DNA of 64,000 nucleotides from Pseudomonas vanderleydeniana (GCF_014268755.2 NZ_CP077093.1:1662001-1726000); one strand, 5' to 3'. Shown: positions 1 through 9,016, counted from the first letter of the stretch. Translations and numbers: made by a program. The notes: generated by a model not told the origin, from the letters alone.

Positions 1-1
1 C

Positions 2-595
2 GATGGTGTTCTTCAGTTCTGGGACAGTCTGAAGGCGATCTTCGCGGCCTGGTCCCCGGTGACCATCTTCGAGACGTTCTGGACCGGTTTGACTTCCCTG
101 ATAGGTAATCTGACAGGGGGGCTGGAAGCCCTGGCGGCGCCGGTACGCAACTTCATGAGCACGTTGTTCGGTGGTGATCCCCTGGAGGTCCTGAGGGCCA
201 AGTTCGACGCGCTGCCCAAATTCTTCTCTTCCCTGCTGGAAAGACTGAAGCCCTTCGTCCAGCCGATCAAGGACATGATCAGCAGTGTGGTCGGGGTTGT
301 CAGCCGCTTCTTTGGCGGTGGTGATGAATCGACGGGGCATTTCTCGACGACCGACTCTGATGTCACCCGAAGCAGCGCGTTGCTGCCTGGCGGCCTGACA
401 CAGAACGCCAACCTGCTCGTCCGGCAAACCGCCACCAACAACCGTACCCAACTCGAAGGCGGCCTGACCGTGCGTTTCGAAAACGCGCCGCAGGGTCTGC
501 GTGTCGACCAACCCCAGACCAACCAACCGGGCCTGAGCCTGACGCCTGCCGTCGGCTACCGCTCGCTTTCCCTCGGAGGTGCCTATGGCGACTAA
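2..595 (+). CDS. Phage/tailocin tail tape measure protein, C-terminal part (5' truncated by window edge)
   Basis: The frame is already open at base 2, so the true start lies upstream; a GTG at 59 is internal. About 197 residues are visible. They are alternating hydrophobic and aromatic segments (FWDSLKAIFAAW near the edge, then FWTGLTSLIGNL) followed by a polar tail rich in Asn, Gln and Gly. This is the usual C-terminus of Mu-like tape measure proteins, which set tail-tube length. The stop overlaps the next gene by 11 bp, as expected in a packed tail operon. The family is inferred from composition and position just before the gpN-like gene. Confidence 0.7.
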   Translation, partial: DGVLQFWDSLKAIFAAWSPVTIFETFWTGLTSLIGNLTGGLEALAAPVRNFMSTLFGGDPLEVLRAKFDALPKFFSSLLERLKPFVQPIKDMISSVVGVVSRFFGGGDESTGHFSTTDSDVTRSSALLPGGLTQNANLLVRQTATNNRTQLEGGLTVRFENAPQGLRVDQPQTNQPGLSLTPAVGYRSLSLGGAYGD

Positions 596-1883
596 CTGGC
601 GTGAGCGCCTGTTGCCGGCGTCGTTTCGCGGCGTGCCGTTCTGGGTCGACCAGGCGAAGACCCCGGTCGGCCAAAAAGGCCAACTGCATGAGTATCCCCA
701 GCGCGACCAGCCGTTTTTCGAAGGGCTCGGCCAGCAGGCGAAGATCCATGACCTGACGGCTTTCATCGTCGGCGCCGATTGCCTGGAGCAGCGTGACAAG
801 CTGCTCAAGGCGCTGGAGGAGGGCAGTGGTGAGCTGGTCCACCCATGGCTGGGCCGGATGCAGGTCAAGGTCGGCGAATGCGACATGACCCAGACCCGCC
901 AGGACGGTGGGCTGGTGACCTTCAACCTGAAGTTCTACCCGGACGAGCCGCTGCAGTTCCCCAAGCCCGTCGTCAACACCCAGGAGCAACTGCAGGTGGC
1001 GTCGAGCAAATTGCTCACCTCATCGGTGGGTCGTTTCGACGAGGCGATGAAGCTGGTCAACCAGGCGCGGGTCGGCCTGGACAACCTGCGCAAGGGCATC
1101 ACCCAGGCGTACCAGGTGATCGAACAGCAGTTGCAGCCGCTGATCGAGACCTATGCGAATGTCTATGCCCTGGTGCGCACGGTCAAGGAGTTCCCCCACC
1201 AGGTGAGTGCGGCGGTCAAGGGCGTGCTCAGCGAGGTCAAGGCCGAGTTCAATGGCCTGGTTGGCGAGGTTCGTGGCCTGGTCGGTGAAGTGCGTGGTCT
1301 GAAGGACTTCGCCGTCCAGGGCTACCACGGGATGCTGGCCGACCTGTCGAAGCAGGTCGAGGACGCCAAGTCGCTCGATGCTTCGCAGTTGGCGATCGGC
1401 AAGGACACCGCCGCGGCCTCGCAGGCCACGGTGAACCTGATCCAGGATGCCTTGCTGGTGCAGATCGCACAGTTGGTGTCGGTAATCCCGGCAGCGACCC
1501 AGGCAGTGAAGCTGGCCGTTACTCCGTCGCTGGCGCAACAGGCCCAGCAGCCGGTGCAGCGTGCCGATGTGCCGGTGGTTGATGATGTGCTGGCGCTGCG
1601 CGACAACCTCAACGAGGCGATCTGGCAAGCGGCGCTCAAGGCCGACTCGGTGCATTACCAGGCGCTCAATACCGTGCGCCAGGCACTGGTGCAGCACCTC
1701 AACGCGGTGGCCTCCAACGGCGTGCGGCTGATCGACCTGGTGCCCAAGAGCAACCTGCCGGCGCTGGTGGTGGCCTACAAGAACTTCGGCGATGCCACGC
1801 GGGTCGGCGAGGTGGTGCAACGCAACCGGATTGCCCACCCCGGTTTCATCCCGCCGGCACCGTTGCAGATCTCCCGGGAGTAA
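585..1883 (+). CDS. DNA circularization N-terminal domain protein, Mu gpN-like tail/baseplate protein
   Basis: A 432-residue protein starting MATNWRERL. I chose ATG 585 because a GGAGG sits at 575-579; the frame also has a GTG at 579, inside that Shine-Dalgarno. The first ~120 residues (ASFRGVPFWVD, FEGLGQ, FIVGADCLEQRD, HPWLG, FNLKFY) look like the DNA_circ_N family, which includes phage Mu gpN, a component joining tail tube and baseplate. The middle is long and helical, rich in Val, Glu and Gln. It lies between the tape measure and gpP-like genes, the Mu order. The older name, DNA circularization, is probably misleading here. Confidence 0.85.
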   Translation: MATNWRERLLPASFRGVPFWVDQAKTPVGQKGQLHEYPQRDQPFFEGLGQQAKIHDLTAFIVGADCLEQRDKLLKALEEGSGELVHPWLGRMQVKVGECDMTQTRQDGGLVTFNLKFYPDEPLQFPKPVVNTQEQLQVASSKLLTSSVGRFDEAMKLVNQARVGLDNLRKGITQAYQVIEQQLQPLIETYANVYALVRTVKEFPHQVSAAVKGVLSEVKAEFNGLVGEVRGLVGEVRGLKDFAVQGYHGMLADLSKQVEDAKSLDASQLAIGKDTAAASQATVNLIQDALLVQIAQLVSVIPAATQAVKLAVTPSLAQQAQQPVQRADVPVVDDVLALRDNLNEAIWQAALKADSVHYQALNTVRQALVQHLNAVASNGVRLIDLVPKSNLPALVVAYKNFGDATRVGEVVQRNRIAHPGFIPPAPLQISRE

Positions 1884-1886
1884 GCC

Positions 1887-2936
1887 ATGAACGATATCGA
1901 CAATGCCGTCGTCCTGCTGGTCGACGGCCTGAGCTACGAGGGCTGGAAAGCCATCGAAATCAGTGCCGATCTCGAGCGTCAGTTCCGCACCTTCAAGCTG
2001 GGCATCACCTGGCAATGGCCGGGGCAGACGCTGGCCGTGCCGATCAAGGCCGGTGCCCGCTGCCAGGTGCTGATCGGCTGCGACCTGGTGCTCACCGGGC
2101 ATGTCTACAAGGCGCCCATCAGCTATGACGGCAAGCAGATCAGCCTGACCATCGAGGGCAGTTCACTGACCCGCGACCTGGTCGACTGCGCGGCCATCAA
2201 CCAGCCGAGCCAGTGGCGCCAGCAGGGCTTGCTGACGATCGTCGAGGCGCTCGCCAAACCCTACCAGGTCAACGTGCGCAGCGAGATCCCGGCCACCACC
2301 AAACTGCAGACCCACAGCATCGTGCCGGGGGAGACGGTATTCAAATCCATCGACCGCCTGCTGACCCTGTATCGGGTGTTTTCCACCGATGATGCGAACG
2401 GCAACCTGGTGCTGGCCAAACCCGGCAGCGCCGGACGCGCCAGCGATGTACTGGAGCTGGGCAAGAACATCCTCTCGGCCAGCACCGGCAGGGACTACAG
2501 CGCGGTGTTCTCCGAGTATCGGGTGATCGGCCAGCACAAGGGCAGCGACCAGAAGAGCGGCAGCGCGGTGAGTGAAGTTAGCGGCGTGTCCAGCGAGACC
2601 GCTGCGCAGCGCAAACGCGTCACGGTGATCAGCGAAAGCGTGCAACTGACCCCCGAGCTGGCCCAGCAACGGGCCGACTGGGAGCGGGCCACCCGCGCCG
2701 GCAAGGCCTTGGCCACCACTTACACCGTACAGGGCTGGCGACAGTCCAACGGCGACCTGTGGCGACACAACCTGCTGGTGCGGGTGAAGGACCCGGTCCT
2801 CGACGTCGACCAGGACATGCTGATCTCCAAGATCACCTACTCGCTATCCGCGCAGGGTTCGATCACCACCCTGGAAGTGGCGCCGCCGGAAGTCTTCGAG
2901 GCGACACCGACGAAGGCCAAGAGCAAGGCCAAGTAA
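1887..2936 (+). CDS. Mu gpP-like baseplate hub protein
   Basis: A 349-residue protein starting 3 bp after the preceding stop. The N-terminus (DGLSYEGWKAIEISADLERQ, then TFKLGITWQWPG) and the central CQVLIG...LVLTGHV...SYDG pattern are typical of the Mu gpP/late-control-like hub family, which forms the trimeric centre of the baseplate holding the spike. The C-terminus is Lys and Ala rich. It belongs to the same transcription unit as its neighbours. The next gene is separated by a REP doublet, the only sizeable gap within this baseplate set. Confidence 0.85.
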   Translation: MNDIDNAVVLLVDGLSYEGWKAIEISADLERQFRTFKLGITWQWPGQTLAVPIKAGARCQVLIGCDLVLTGHVYKAPISYDGKQISLTIEGSSLTRDLVDCAAINQPSQWRQQGLLTIVEALAKPYQVNVRSEIPATTKLQTHSIVPGETVFKSIDRLLTLYRVFSTDDANGNLVLAKPGSAGRASDVLELGKNILSASTGRDYSAVFSEYRVIGQHKGSDQKSGSAVSEVSGVSSETAAQRKRVTVISESVQLTPELAQQRADWERATRAGKALATTYTVQGWRQSNGDLWRHNLLVRVKDPVLDVDQDMLISKITYSLSAQGSITTLEVAPPEVFEATPTKAKSKAK

Positions 2937-2954
2937 CCACCCTCTTCGCGGCGG

Positions 2955-3055
2955 CCTCTTCGCGGATAAATCCTGCTCCCACAAGCATGCGGCGTACAGA
3001 AGTCCGTGATCACTGCCTAATCCTGTGGGAGCCGGATTTATCCGCGAAAGGGCCC
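2955..3055. repeat. REP doublet (REPIN) inside the tail operon
   Basis: Two inverted arms, 2959-2983 (TTCGCGGATAAATCCTGC then TCCCACA) and 3024-3052 (the complementary TGTGGGAGCCGGATTTATCC), are separated by about 40 bp. This is the usual Pseudomonas REP pair. It lies between the gpP-like and gp45-like genes. Confidence 0.85.
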
Positions 3056-3088
3056 CTTCTGACACACCGCTCGCCCAAGGAATCCCTC

Positions 3089-3598
3089 ATGAGCCTACTG
3101 ACCCGCCTGCTGGCGCGCGGCACCGTCGTGCTCGCCAACTCGGCCAACAAACTGCAATCGTTGCAAATGCGCCTGACCGCCGGCGAAGTGAACGACGACA
3201 TGGAGCACTTCGAACCCTACGGCTTCACCAGCAACCCGCTGGCCGGCGCCGAAGGTATCGCCACCTTTCTCGGCGGCGACCGTTCCCACGGCATCGTGCT
3301 GGTGGTCGCCGACCGCCGCTACCGCCTGCAGAACCTCGCCCCCGGCGAAATCGCCCTCTATACCGACGAGGGTGACCGTATCCACTTCAAGCGTGGCCGG
3401 ATCATCGACATCGAGACCGGCACCCTGAACATCCGCGCCAGCAGCGCCATCCACCTCGACAGCCCGACCCTGACCCAGACCGGCAAGATCGTCTCCCAGG
3501 GCGACCAGGTCGCCGGTGGCATCAGCCAGATGCAGCATGTGCACGGCGGCATTCAGCCAGGCGGCGGCCAGACCGGCGCACCGGCGGGAGGTGCCTGA
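3089..3598 (+). CDS. Mu gp45-like baseplate assembly protein (central spike)
   Basis: A 169-residue protein. ATG 3089 (MSLLTRLLARGTV) follows AAGGA at 3077-3081; the longer upstream frame only reads through the REP doublet and is not credible. The sequence VVADRRYRLQNLAPGEIALYTDEGDRI followed by GTLNIRASSAIHLDSPTLT is the OB-fold plus beta-helix pattern of Mu gp45/gpV spikes, which pierce the target envelope. The C-terminus carries an HVHGG motif and a Gly-rich end, typical of the metal-binding spike tip. It overlaps the next gene by 1 bp. Confidence 0.88.
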   Translation: MSLLTRLLARGTVVLANSANKLQSLQMRLTAGEVNDDMEHFEPYGFTSNPLAGAEGIATFLGGDRSHGIVLVVADRRYRLQNLAPGEIALYTDEGDRIHFKRGRIIDIETGTLNIRASSAIHLDSPTLTQTGKIVSQGDQVAGGISQMQHVHGGIQPGGGQTGAPAGGA

Positions 3599-3996
3599 TG
3601 TTCGTCTCCAACAACCTCAAGGCGGCGCTGACCCGCTCGGTGCTGATCAGCCTGTTCACCTGGCGCCGGGCCAACAGCGACGACCCGATCGATGACGATG
3701 AGCGCTACGGCTGGTGGGGCGACAGTTTCCCCATGGTCGCCAACGACCGCATCGGCTCGCGGCTGTGGCTGTTGCGCCGGGTCAAGCTGACCGCGCAGAC
3801 CCAGCTCGATGCCGAATTCTATGCCCGTGAAGCCTTGCAATGGCTGATCGACGACGGCCATTGCAGCGCCATCGAGATTCAAACCGAACGGCTCGACGCC
3901 CAGCGACTGAACCTGCGCACGGTTCTGACCCTGGCCGGCGGCGAGCGCCTGGATATCAACCCGAACCACAGTTGGCAGGTGACTTATGCCGTTTGA
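3598..3996 (+). CDS. Mu gp46-like baseplate wedge protein
   Basis: A 132-residue protein whose ATG overlaps the upstream stop (TGATG). The segment with RYGWWGDSFP and GSRLWLLRRVKLT is the gp46 (GPW/gp25-like) signature. These proteins sit at the inner ring of the contractile baseplate. The C-terminus overlaps the following gp47 gene by 11 bp, the conserved gp45-gp46-gp47-gp48 order. Length fits the family. Confidence 0.88.
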   Translation: MFVSNNLKAALTRSVLISLFTWRRANSDDPIDDDERYGWWGDSFPMVANDRIGSRLWLLRRVKLTAQTQLDAEFYAREALQWLIDDGHCSAIEIQTERLDAQRLNLRTVLTLAGGERLDINPNHSWQVTYAV

Positions 3997-5026
3997 AACC
4001 CCTTCGCTGCCGGTGCTGATCAACCGCACCCAAAGCGACCTGGCCAGCGATGCGCTGCGCCAGTCCGATGCCCAGGTCCTGGCCCGCACCCTCAGCGGCG
4101 CGGCCTTTGGCCTGTATGGATACCTCGACTGGATTGCCGAGCAGATCCTGCCCGACACCGCCGATGAATCCACCCTGGAGCGCATTGCCGCGCTTCGTCT
4201 GCACCAACCGCGCAAGGCTGCCCAGGCGGCCACCGGCAGCGTGAGTTTTACCGCTGCCGCCGGTGCGGTGCTGGACGTCGACACCCTGCTGCAGAGCAAT
4301 GACGGCCGCAGCTACAAGGTGACCCAGGGAGGCACCACCAGCGCTGGTAGCAATACCGCGCAGATCCAGGCGCTGGATGCCGGCAGCCTGGGTAATGCCG
4401 ACGCCGGCCTGACGCTGTTTCCGGTCCAGCCGGTGCAGGGCGTCGGCAACACCTTCACCGTGCTCGCCCCGGGGCTGAGTGGCGGGGTGGCGGCGGAAAG
4501 CCTCGAGTCGCTGCGTTCGCGGGTGATCCGTTCCTATCGGATCATTCCCCATGGCGGCGCGGCCTCCGATTACGAAACCTGGGCGCTGGAGTGTCCGGGC
4601 ATCACCCGAGCCTGGTGCCGTGGCAACTATCTCGGACCAGGTACCGTCGGCCTGTTCGTCATGCGTGACGACGACCCGGTACCGATTCCCGATGCCACGC
4701 AACTGGCGCTGGTCCAGGCCTATATCGAGCCGTTGCGACCGGTCACCGCCGAGTTGCATGTGCTGGCGCCGGTGCAGGTGCCGGTGACCTACACCCTGCG
4801 CCTGGTACCGGACACCTCGGCCACCCGCGCTGCCGTCGAAGCGCAACTGCGTGACCTGCACAAGCGTGAGGGTGGTCTCGGCGAGACCCTGTTGCTGACC
4901 CATATCGCCGAGTCCATCAGCAGTGCCACGGGCGAGAACGACCATTTGCTGGTCACCCCGTCCGCCGATGTGCCAGCAGCCACCAACCAGTTGCTGACCT
5001 TCGGAGGCTGCGTATGGCTGGAATAA
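3986..5026 (+). CDS. Mu gp47-like baseplate J family protein
   Basis: A 346-residue protein with the baseplate-J pattern: the N-terminal block SDLASDALRQSDAQVLART, the TADESTLERIAALR segment, then beta-rich domains and the PHGGAASDYETWALECPGI motif. These subunits form the wedge (gp6-like) arms of contractile baseplates. It overlaps gp46 by 11 bp and gp48 by 13 bp. No frameshift or truncation is visible. Confidence 0.92.
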   Translation: MPFETPSLPVLINRTQSDLASDALRQSDAQVLARTLSGAAFGLYGYLDWIAEQILPDTADESTLERIAALRLHQPRKAAQAATGSVSFTAAAGAVLDVDTLLQSNDGRSYKVTQGGTTSAGSNTAQIQALDAGSLGNADAGLTLFPVQPVQGVGNTFTVLAPGLSGGVAAESLESLRSRVIRSYRIIPHGGAASDYETWALECPGITRAWCRGNYLGPGTVGLFVMRDDDPVPIPDATQLALVQAYIEPLRPVTAELHVLAPVQVPVTYTLRLVPDTSATRAAVEAQLRDLHKREGGLGETLLLTHIAESISSATGENDHLLVTPSADVPAATNQLLTFGGCVWLE

Positions 5027-5613
5027 GAACTGCCGCGCAATACCAGGAACAACTGCGCAGCCTGCTGCCGGCCGGTCCCGCCTGGGACCCGGAGCAGGTA
5101 CCGGAGATCCAGCAGGTACTGCTCGGCATCGCCCAGGAACTGGCCCGGGTCGACGCCCGGGCGGTGGACCTGCTCAACGAAGTGGACCCGGTGACCGTCA
5201 GCGAACTGGTCCCGGACTGGGAGCGGGTGATGAACCTGCCCGACCCGTGCCTGGGCCCCAAGCCGCTGTTCGACGACCGCCGCCTGGCGGTACGTCGGCG
5301 CCTGCTGGCGGTGGGTGACCAGAGCATCGGCTACTTCCTGGATATCGCCCGCAGCCAGGGCTATCCCAACGCCACCGTCACCGAACTGCAGACCCCGCGC
5401 ATGGGCCGCGCCCGCTTTGGTCGGGCGCGGTTCGGCACCTGGCAGGCGCAGTTCATGTGGACGCTCAACACTGGCGGCCGCTTGCTCATGGGCCGCCGTT
5501 TTGGCGCCAGCTACTGGGGCGAGCGCTTCGGCGCCAACCCGGGCAGCGCCCTGGAATGCCTGATTCACCGCACAGCACCGGCGCACACGCTGGTGCACAT
5601 CAATTACGACTGA
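5014..5613 (+). CDS. Mu gp48-like tail protein (YmfQ/DUF2313 family)
   Basis: A 199-residue protein beginning MAGIRTAAQYQEQLRSLLP. The phrases LLPAGPAWD and DLLNEVDPVTVSELVPDWERVMNLPDPCLG are diagnostic of the gp48/YmfQ family. Its members link the wedge to the tail fibres. A hydrophobic region with GRARFGRARFG and MGRRFGASYWGERFG follows. It is the last conserved baseplate gene before the variable fibre modules, where codon use and GC content change. Confidence 0.9.
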   Translation: MAGIRTAAQYQEQLRSLLPAGPAWDPEQVPEIQQVLLGIAQELARVDARAVDLLNEVDPVTVSELVPDWERVMNLPDPCLGPKPLFDDRRLAVRRRLLAVGDQSIGYFLDIARSQGYPNATVTELQTPRMGRARFGRARFGTWQAQFMWTLNTGGRLLMGRRFGASYWGERFGANPGSALECLIHRTAPAHTLVHINYD

Positions 5614-5626
5614 AGAGGACGGATAC

Positions 5627-7672
5627 GTGGATTATCCAAAAAGCACGCCCAGCGTTGGGTTGGTCAATGGCAGGTTTGTCGACGAGAACCCGGTCAATGG
5701 TTCGCCTGGGTCGCTGATTCCGGCGGTGTGGGGGAATGCGGTGACCGAGGAACTGCTGAATGTGGTTCAGGCGGGTGGGCTGGAGCCTGCCGAGGCGGAG
5801 CATGATCAGTTGCTGAAGGCGATCCGGACCATCATCCAGAGTTCGCTGCCGCCTGAGCAGATTCGCACGACGTTGGCTGCGTATGGGATTACCGATGCGT
5901 ATACCAAGGCGGAGGTCGAGGCGCTGTTCAAGAATGCCACCGCCTTGCCGGTCGGGGCGATGATGGCGTTTCCCAAGGGCGTGGTGCCGAATGGGTTCCT
6001 TGAGGTCGATGGCAGTGTGCAGAGCATTGCGACGTATCCGGACCTGGCGGTGTATCTGGGGACGACGTTCAACAAGGGGGATGAAGGGGCTGGGAATTTT
6101 CGTCTGCCGGAGTCGCGCGGGGAGTTTCTGCGAGGTTGGGATCATGGGCGGGGGGTGGATGCTGGGCGAGCTCTTGGAAGTTGGCAGTCTGACGAATATA
6201 AGAGCCATTCTCACGCAACCTCGCCTGGGCTGATGTTGAACATTAACGGTGGAACTGGCGCTAACTCGTGGGGTGTGGGTAGCCAGGGGGCGGTGACAAC
6301 GATAGGAGCCGCCGGTGGAGCTGAAACACGCCCTCGTAACTTGGCGGTTATGTGGTGTATCAAAGCCTGGAACGCGCCAGTCAACCAAGGTCAGATCGAT
6401 GTGGGTGCCCTGGTCGACGAAGTGCAGAAACTGAAAGCTTCGGTACCTGTCGGTTCAATGCTGTCCTTTCCGAAAGGCACGGTACCTCCAGGGTATCTGG
6501 AGGTCGATGGCAGCTTGCAGAGCAGCGCGGCTTATCCGGATCTGGCGGCGTATCTGGGGACCACGTTCAACAAGGGTGATGAGCCTGCGGGTTACTTCCG
6601 CTTGCCGGAGTCGCGAGGGGAGTTCCTGCGGGGTTGGGATCATGGGCGCGGAGTGGATGGAGGTCGGACGATTGGTAGTTACCAGTTGGATGATTTTAAA
6701 AGCCACAAGCACTCGCTGAATGCGGATGTCGTAACAGAAACTGGAGCAGGGCCAGTTGGCGGGGTTGCCAGCAGCGGAAATATCTACATCACAGAAACCG
6801 CTTTTACCGGTGGGGCTGAAACTCGTCCACGCAACTTGTCGGTAATGTGGTGCATAAAGGCCTGGAACTCTCCGGTCAATCAGGGGAGCATCGATGTCGC
6901 GGCGTTGGCAGCCGATGTTCGCGCGGTGCAGAAAGTCGCCGTTGCTGGGACATTCAGGGGACTTACAGCATCAGCCAATGGGTTGGGATCTGTGGTTAAT
7001 GTCGCTGCGGATCAACTGGTGTTGGGGAACGACGTCTCGTCTAGGGTTCTGAATGGAGTCAATGTCAGCATCAATGCTACTGCTATGGGAGCGAACGGGC
7101 TTGATACAGGGGGGGTGACCGCTTCAACCTGGTATAGCGTCTGGGTTATCTGGGGAGGCTCAGGCGTTGCCGGCTTGTTGTCTTTGAGCGCTAATAATCC
7201 TGTGCTCCCTGCAGGCTTTACGCACAAGGCACGTGTCACGTGGACAAGAACAGACTCAACGGCAAATAAGTTCTTACTCTCATTTGTTCAGGCTGGTAAT
7301 AGCGTTCAGTACAAAATTGCTGCCGGCTCTAATGTCCCAAATCTTCCAGTTATGGCCTCTGGCACTGTTAGTCCGGCAGCGGATGTTTCTATTTCCGCTT
7401 TTGTACCGCCTACCGCTAGCAAGATCGCATTGGCGGCAGGCTGTACGGCGGGTTATGTCTCTTTTGCACCAAGTAGTGCGTATACCGCGCAGGCTCAGAC
7501 CTACCTGAGTACGGGGGCGCTAAATGCTGCGCCATTTGTTGGTGGTTTTAACCCATCTTCGCCTGTTCCTACGGCGAATGGATTGATTCTGCTTGAAGGA
7601 AATTCCATTCGTTTTGGTTCCAGTAGCGGAAGTGGTGTTTTGCAATGTCTAGGTTGGGAGGATAACTTATGA
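5627..7672 (+). CDS. Tail fibre protein 1 with two tandem collar domains
   Basis: A 681-residue protein. The GTG start at 5627 follows an AGAGGA motif. Residues 1-70 (MDYPKSTPSVGLVNG, DQLLKAIRTI) form a baseplate-anchor module also found in fibre 2. Residues ~107-438 are two copies of a ~166-residue phage tail-collar unit (VGAMMAFPKG then VGSMLSFPKG; each with FRLPESRGEFLRGWDHGRGVD and an IKAWN segment near its end). The last ~240 residues are Ser, Ala, Val and Asn rich, likely beta-structured, and probably bind the receptor. The C-terminal third is noticeably lower in GC. It overlaps the presumed chaperone gene by 4 bp. Confidence 0.88.
   Translation: MDYPKSTPSVGLVNGRFVDENPVNGSPGSLIPAVWGNAVTEELLNVVQAGGLEPAEAEHDQLLKAIRTIIQSSLPPEQIRTTLAAYGITDAYTKAEVEALFKNATALPVGAMMAFPKGVVPNGFLEVDGSVQSIATYPDLAVYLGTTFNKGDEGAGNFRLPESRGEFLRGWDHGRGVDAGRALGSWQSDEYKSHSHATSPGLMLNINGGTGANSWGVGSQGAVTTIGAAGGAETRPRNLAVMWCIKAWNAPVNQGQIDVGALVDEVQKLKASVPVGSMLSFPKGTVPPGYLEVDGSLQSSAAYPDLAAYLGTTFNKGDEPAGYFRLPESRGEFLRGWDHGRGVDGGRTIGSYQLDDFKSHKHSLNADVVTETGAGPVGGVASSGNIYITETAFTGGAETRPRNLSVMWCIKAWNSPVNQGSIDVAALAADVRAVQKVAVAGTFRGLTASANGLGSVVNVAADQLVLGNDVSSRVLNGVNVSINATAMGANGLDTGGVTASTWYSVWVIWGGSGVAGLLSLSANNPVLPAGFTHKARVTWTRTDSTANKFLLSFVQAGNSVQYKIAAGSNVPNLPVMASGTVSPAADVSISAFVPPTASKIALAAGCTAGYVSFAPSSAYTAQAQTYLSTGALNAAPFVGGFNPSSPVPTANGLILLEGNSIRFGSSSGSGVLQCLGWEDNL
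5945..6940 (+). repeat. Tandem in-frame duplication of the collar domain (period about 498 bp)
   Basis: Matching positions fall 498 bp (166 codons) apart: GTCGGGGCG at 5951 against GTCGGTTCA at 6449, and FNKGDE, LPESRGEFLRGWDHGRGVD and IKAWN recur with the same spacing. The conserved parts match closely and the loops between (residues after KSHSH and KSHKH) differ. Confidence 0.85.
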
Positions 7673-8016
7673 GTGGCTTTGCAGTAAGAAATGATGGTCA
7701 AGGTTGGCGTTCTGTAGATGGCCAGGAAGATATTCTTCCAAATGAGTGGTATACGAAGGAGAACCCTCCCGATCCAGTTCCGCTACCTCCCACCCGAGAG
7801 GAGCTGATCGAACAGGTCAATGCAAAGAGAGATAGCCTTCTGGCTACTGCGGCTAATCGTATGGGGCCCTTGCAGGATGCAGTGGATCTTGATGAGGCGA
7901 CCTCTGTTGAGGTTTCGCAGCTCAAGTCCTGGAAGCAATATCGTGTTGCGCTTAACCGTGTAGAACAGCAAGAAAATTTTCCAGTCGATATAGCTTGGCC
8001 GGAACTTCCAAAATGA
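7669..8016 (+). CDS. Tail fibre assembly chaperone (Tfa-like)
   Basis: A 115-residue protein overlapping fibre 1 by 4 bp. The N-terminal half (MSGFAVRNDGQGWRSVDG, LPNEWY) and the C-terminal helical block ending QLKSWKQYRVALNRV...FPVDIAWPELPK are typical of caudoviral fibre assembly proteins, which fold or trimerise the fibre encoded just upstream. Its low GC matches the 3' end of fibre 1, so the pair was probably acquired or exchanged as a unit. Confidence 0.82.
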   Translation: MSGFAVRNDGQGWRSVDGQEDILPNEWYTKENPPDPVPLPPTREELIEQVNAKRDSLLATAANRMGPLQDAVDLDEATSVEVSQLKSWKQYRVALNRVEQQENFPVDIAWPELPK

Positions 8017-8275
8017 TTGGGGAGATAAGGGGTTTTAGTTAGCTGTCTACTAAGTTTGGACTGTTCTTTGTTAGGGGCGGCTTTCTGAGTTTTGCCTTTC
8101 TTATAATGATGCTGTAGTGGCTCTAACGCTTGTTTCCTACGATTTTTCGAAGTTTGGGGGTTGTTTTGGTTTTTGAAACTATTGGCTTAAGAGTTTTTGG
8201 GCAGGAATGCCCTCAGCGACGCACCTGGCTTGTCAAGTGGAAGGTGCATATCAATGATGGTTAGAGGAGATGTAA
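8017..8275. other. AT-rich gap between the two fibre modules
   Basis: 259 bp with no open frame of note. It is T and G rich on the plus strand. The only clear signals are the AGAGGA ribosome-binding site at its end for fibre 2 and a short imperfect repeat around 8200-8250 (GCACCTGGCTTG / CAAGTGGAAGGTGC) that can form a hairpin. It could hold a promoter or be the remnant of a deleted fibre segment. Confidence 0.5.
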
Positions 8276-9016
8276 ATGGATTATCCAAAAAATGTTCCCG
8301 GTGTCGGGTTGGTAAATGGAAAATTTGTCGATGAGAATCCCCTGACTGGGGCTCCAGGGTCACTGGTCCCCGCCGCGTGGGGAAATGGAGTTACCGAAGA
8401 AATTATCAACGTCATAAAATCTGCCGGCCTCGAACCTGATGAGGCTAAAACCGATCAGTTGGTAAGAGCGATTCGTAGTCTGGGATCGCAGGACTTCAAA
8501 AACTCAGTGCGAGCAGCCTCCACTACAGCGATGAGTTTGAGTGGGACGCAGCCAGTGGATAACGTCGCAATTGTGGTGGGGGACCGGGTTTTAGTGAAAA
8601 ACCAGGCATTGGCAGCACAGAATGGGATTTTTATCGTGCAGGCGGGGACATGGATCCGTGCTGGTGATTTCGCGTCCAATACCGACGTCACCACCAATGC
8701 GATAGTTGCTGTTGATGAGGGTACCATTAACGGTTCATCGATTTGGCAATTGGTAACAACGGCTCCAATCGATATTGGTGTAACGCCTCTGCATTTTGAG
8801 ATAGCCGTCGGCCCAACAGGTGTGGTTGAAGGGACCTATCGTTCTGTCACAGTGGATAGACGAGGACGAGTTCAGGGCGGAAGTAACCCGACCACACTCC
8901 AGGGATATGGCATCACCGACGCCATACGAAGTGATCGCTTTGTGTACTCTCCCAGTGCCCCACTTTCTACAGATGGTGCCGTGGGCACTTTGTGGCTGCA
9001 GTATGAGGCACCATGA
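8276..9016 (+). CDS. Tail fibre protein 2 (short shaft)
   Basis: A 246-residue protein with a strong AGAGGA site before ATG 8276. Its first ~69 residues are about two-thirds identical by eye to those of fibre 1 (MDYPKNVPGVGLVNGKFVDE), so both probably dock to the same baseplate position. Residues ~75-180 (SVRAASTTAMSLSGTQPVDN, VGDRVLVKNQ, AQNGIFIVQAGTWIRAGDF) are a known phage-fibre domain. A TLQGYGITDAI shaft motif follows. It ends in a short stalk rather than a receptor-binding head; the adjacent Gly-rich protein probably supplies the tip. Confidence 0.85.
   Translation: MDYPKNVPGVGLVNGKFVDENPLTGAPGSLVPAAWGNGVTEEIINVIKSAGLEPDEAKTDQLVRAIRSLGSQDFKNSVRAASTTAMSLSGTQPVDNVAIVVGDRVLVKNQALAAQNGIFIVQAGTWIRAGDFASNTDVTTNAIVAVDEGTINGSSIWQLVTTAPIDIGVTPLHFEIAVGPTGVVEGTYRSVTVDRRGRVQGGSNPTTLQGYGITDAIRSDRFVYSPSAPLSTDGAVGTLWLQYEAP

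Noticed and set aside
2759-3088. Extended N-terminus for the gp45-like gene, reading through the upstream gap
   Set aside because: It would translate a REP doublet. ATG 3089 has a good ribosome-binding site and the correct family N-terminus.
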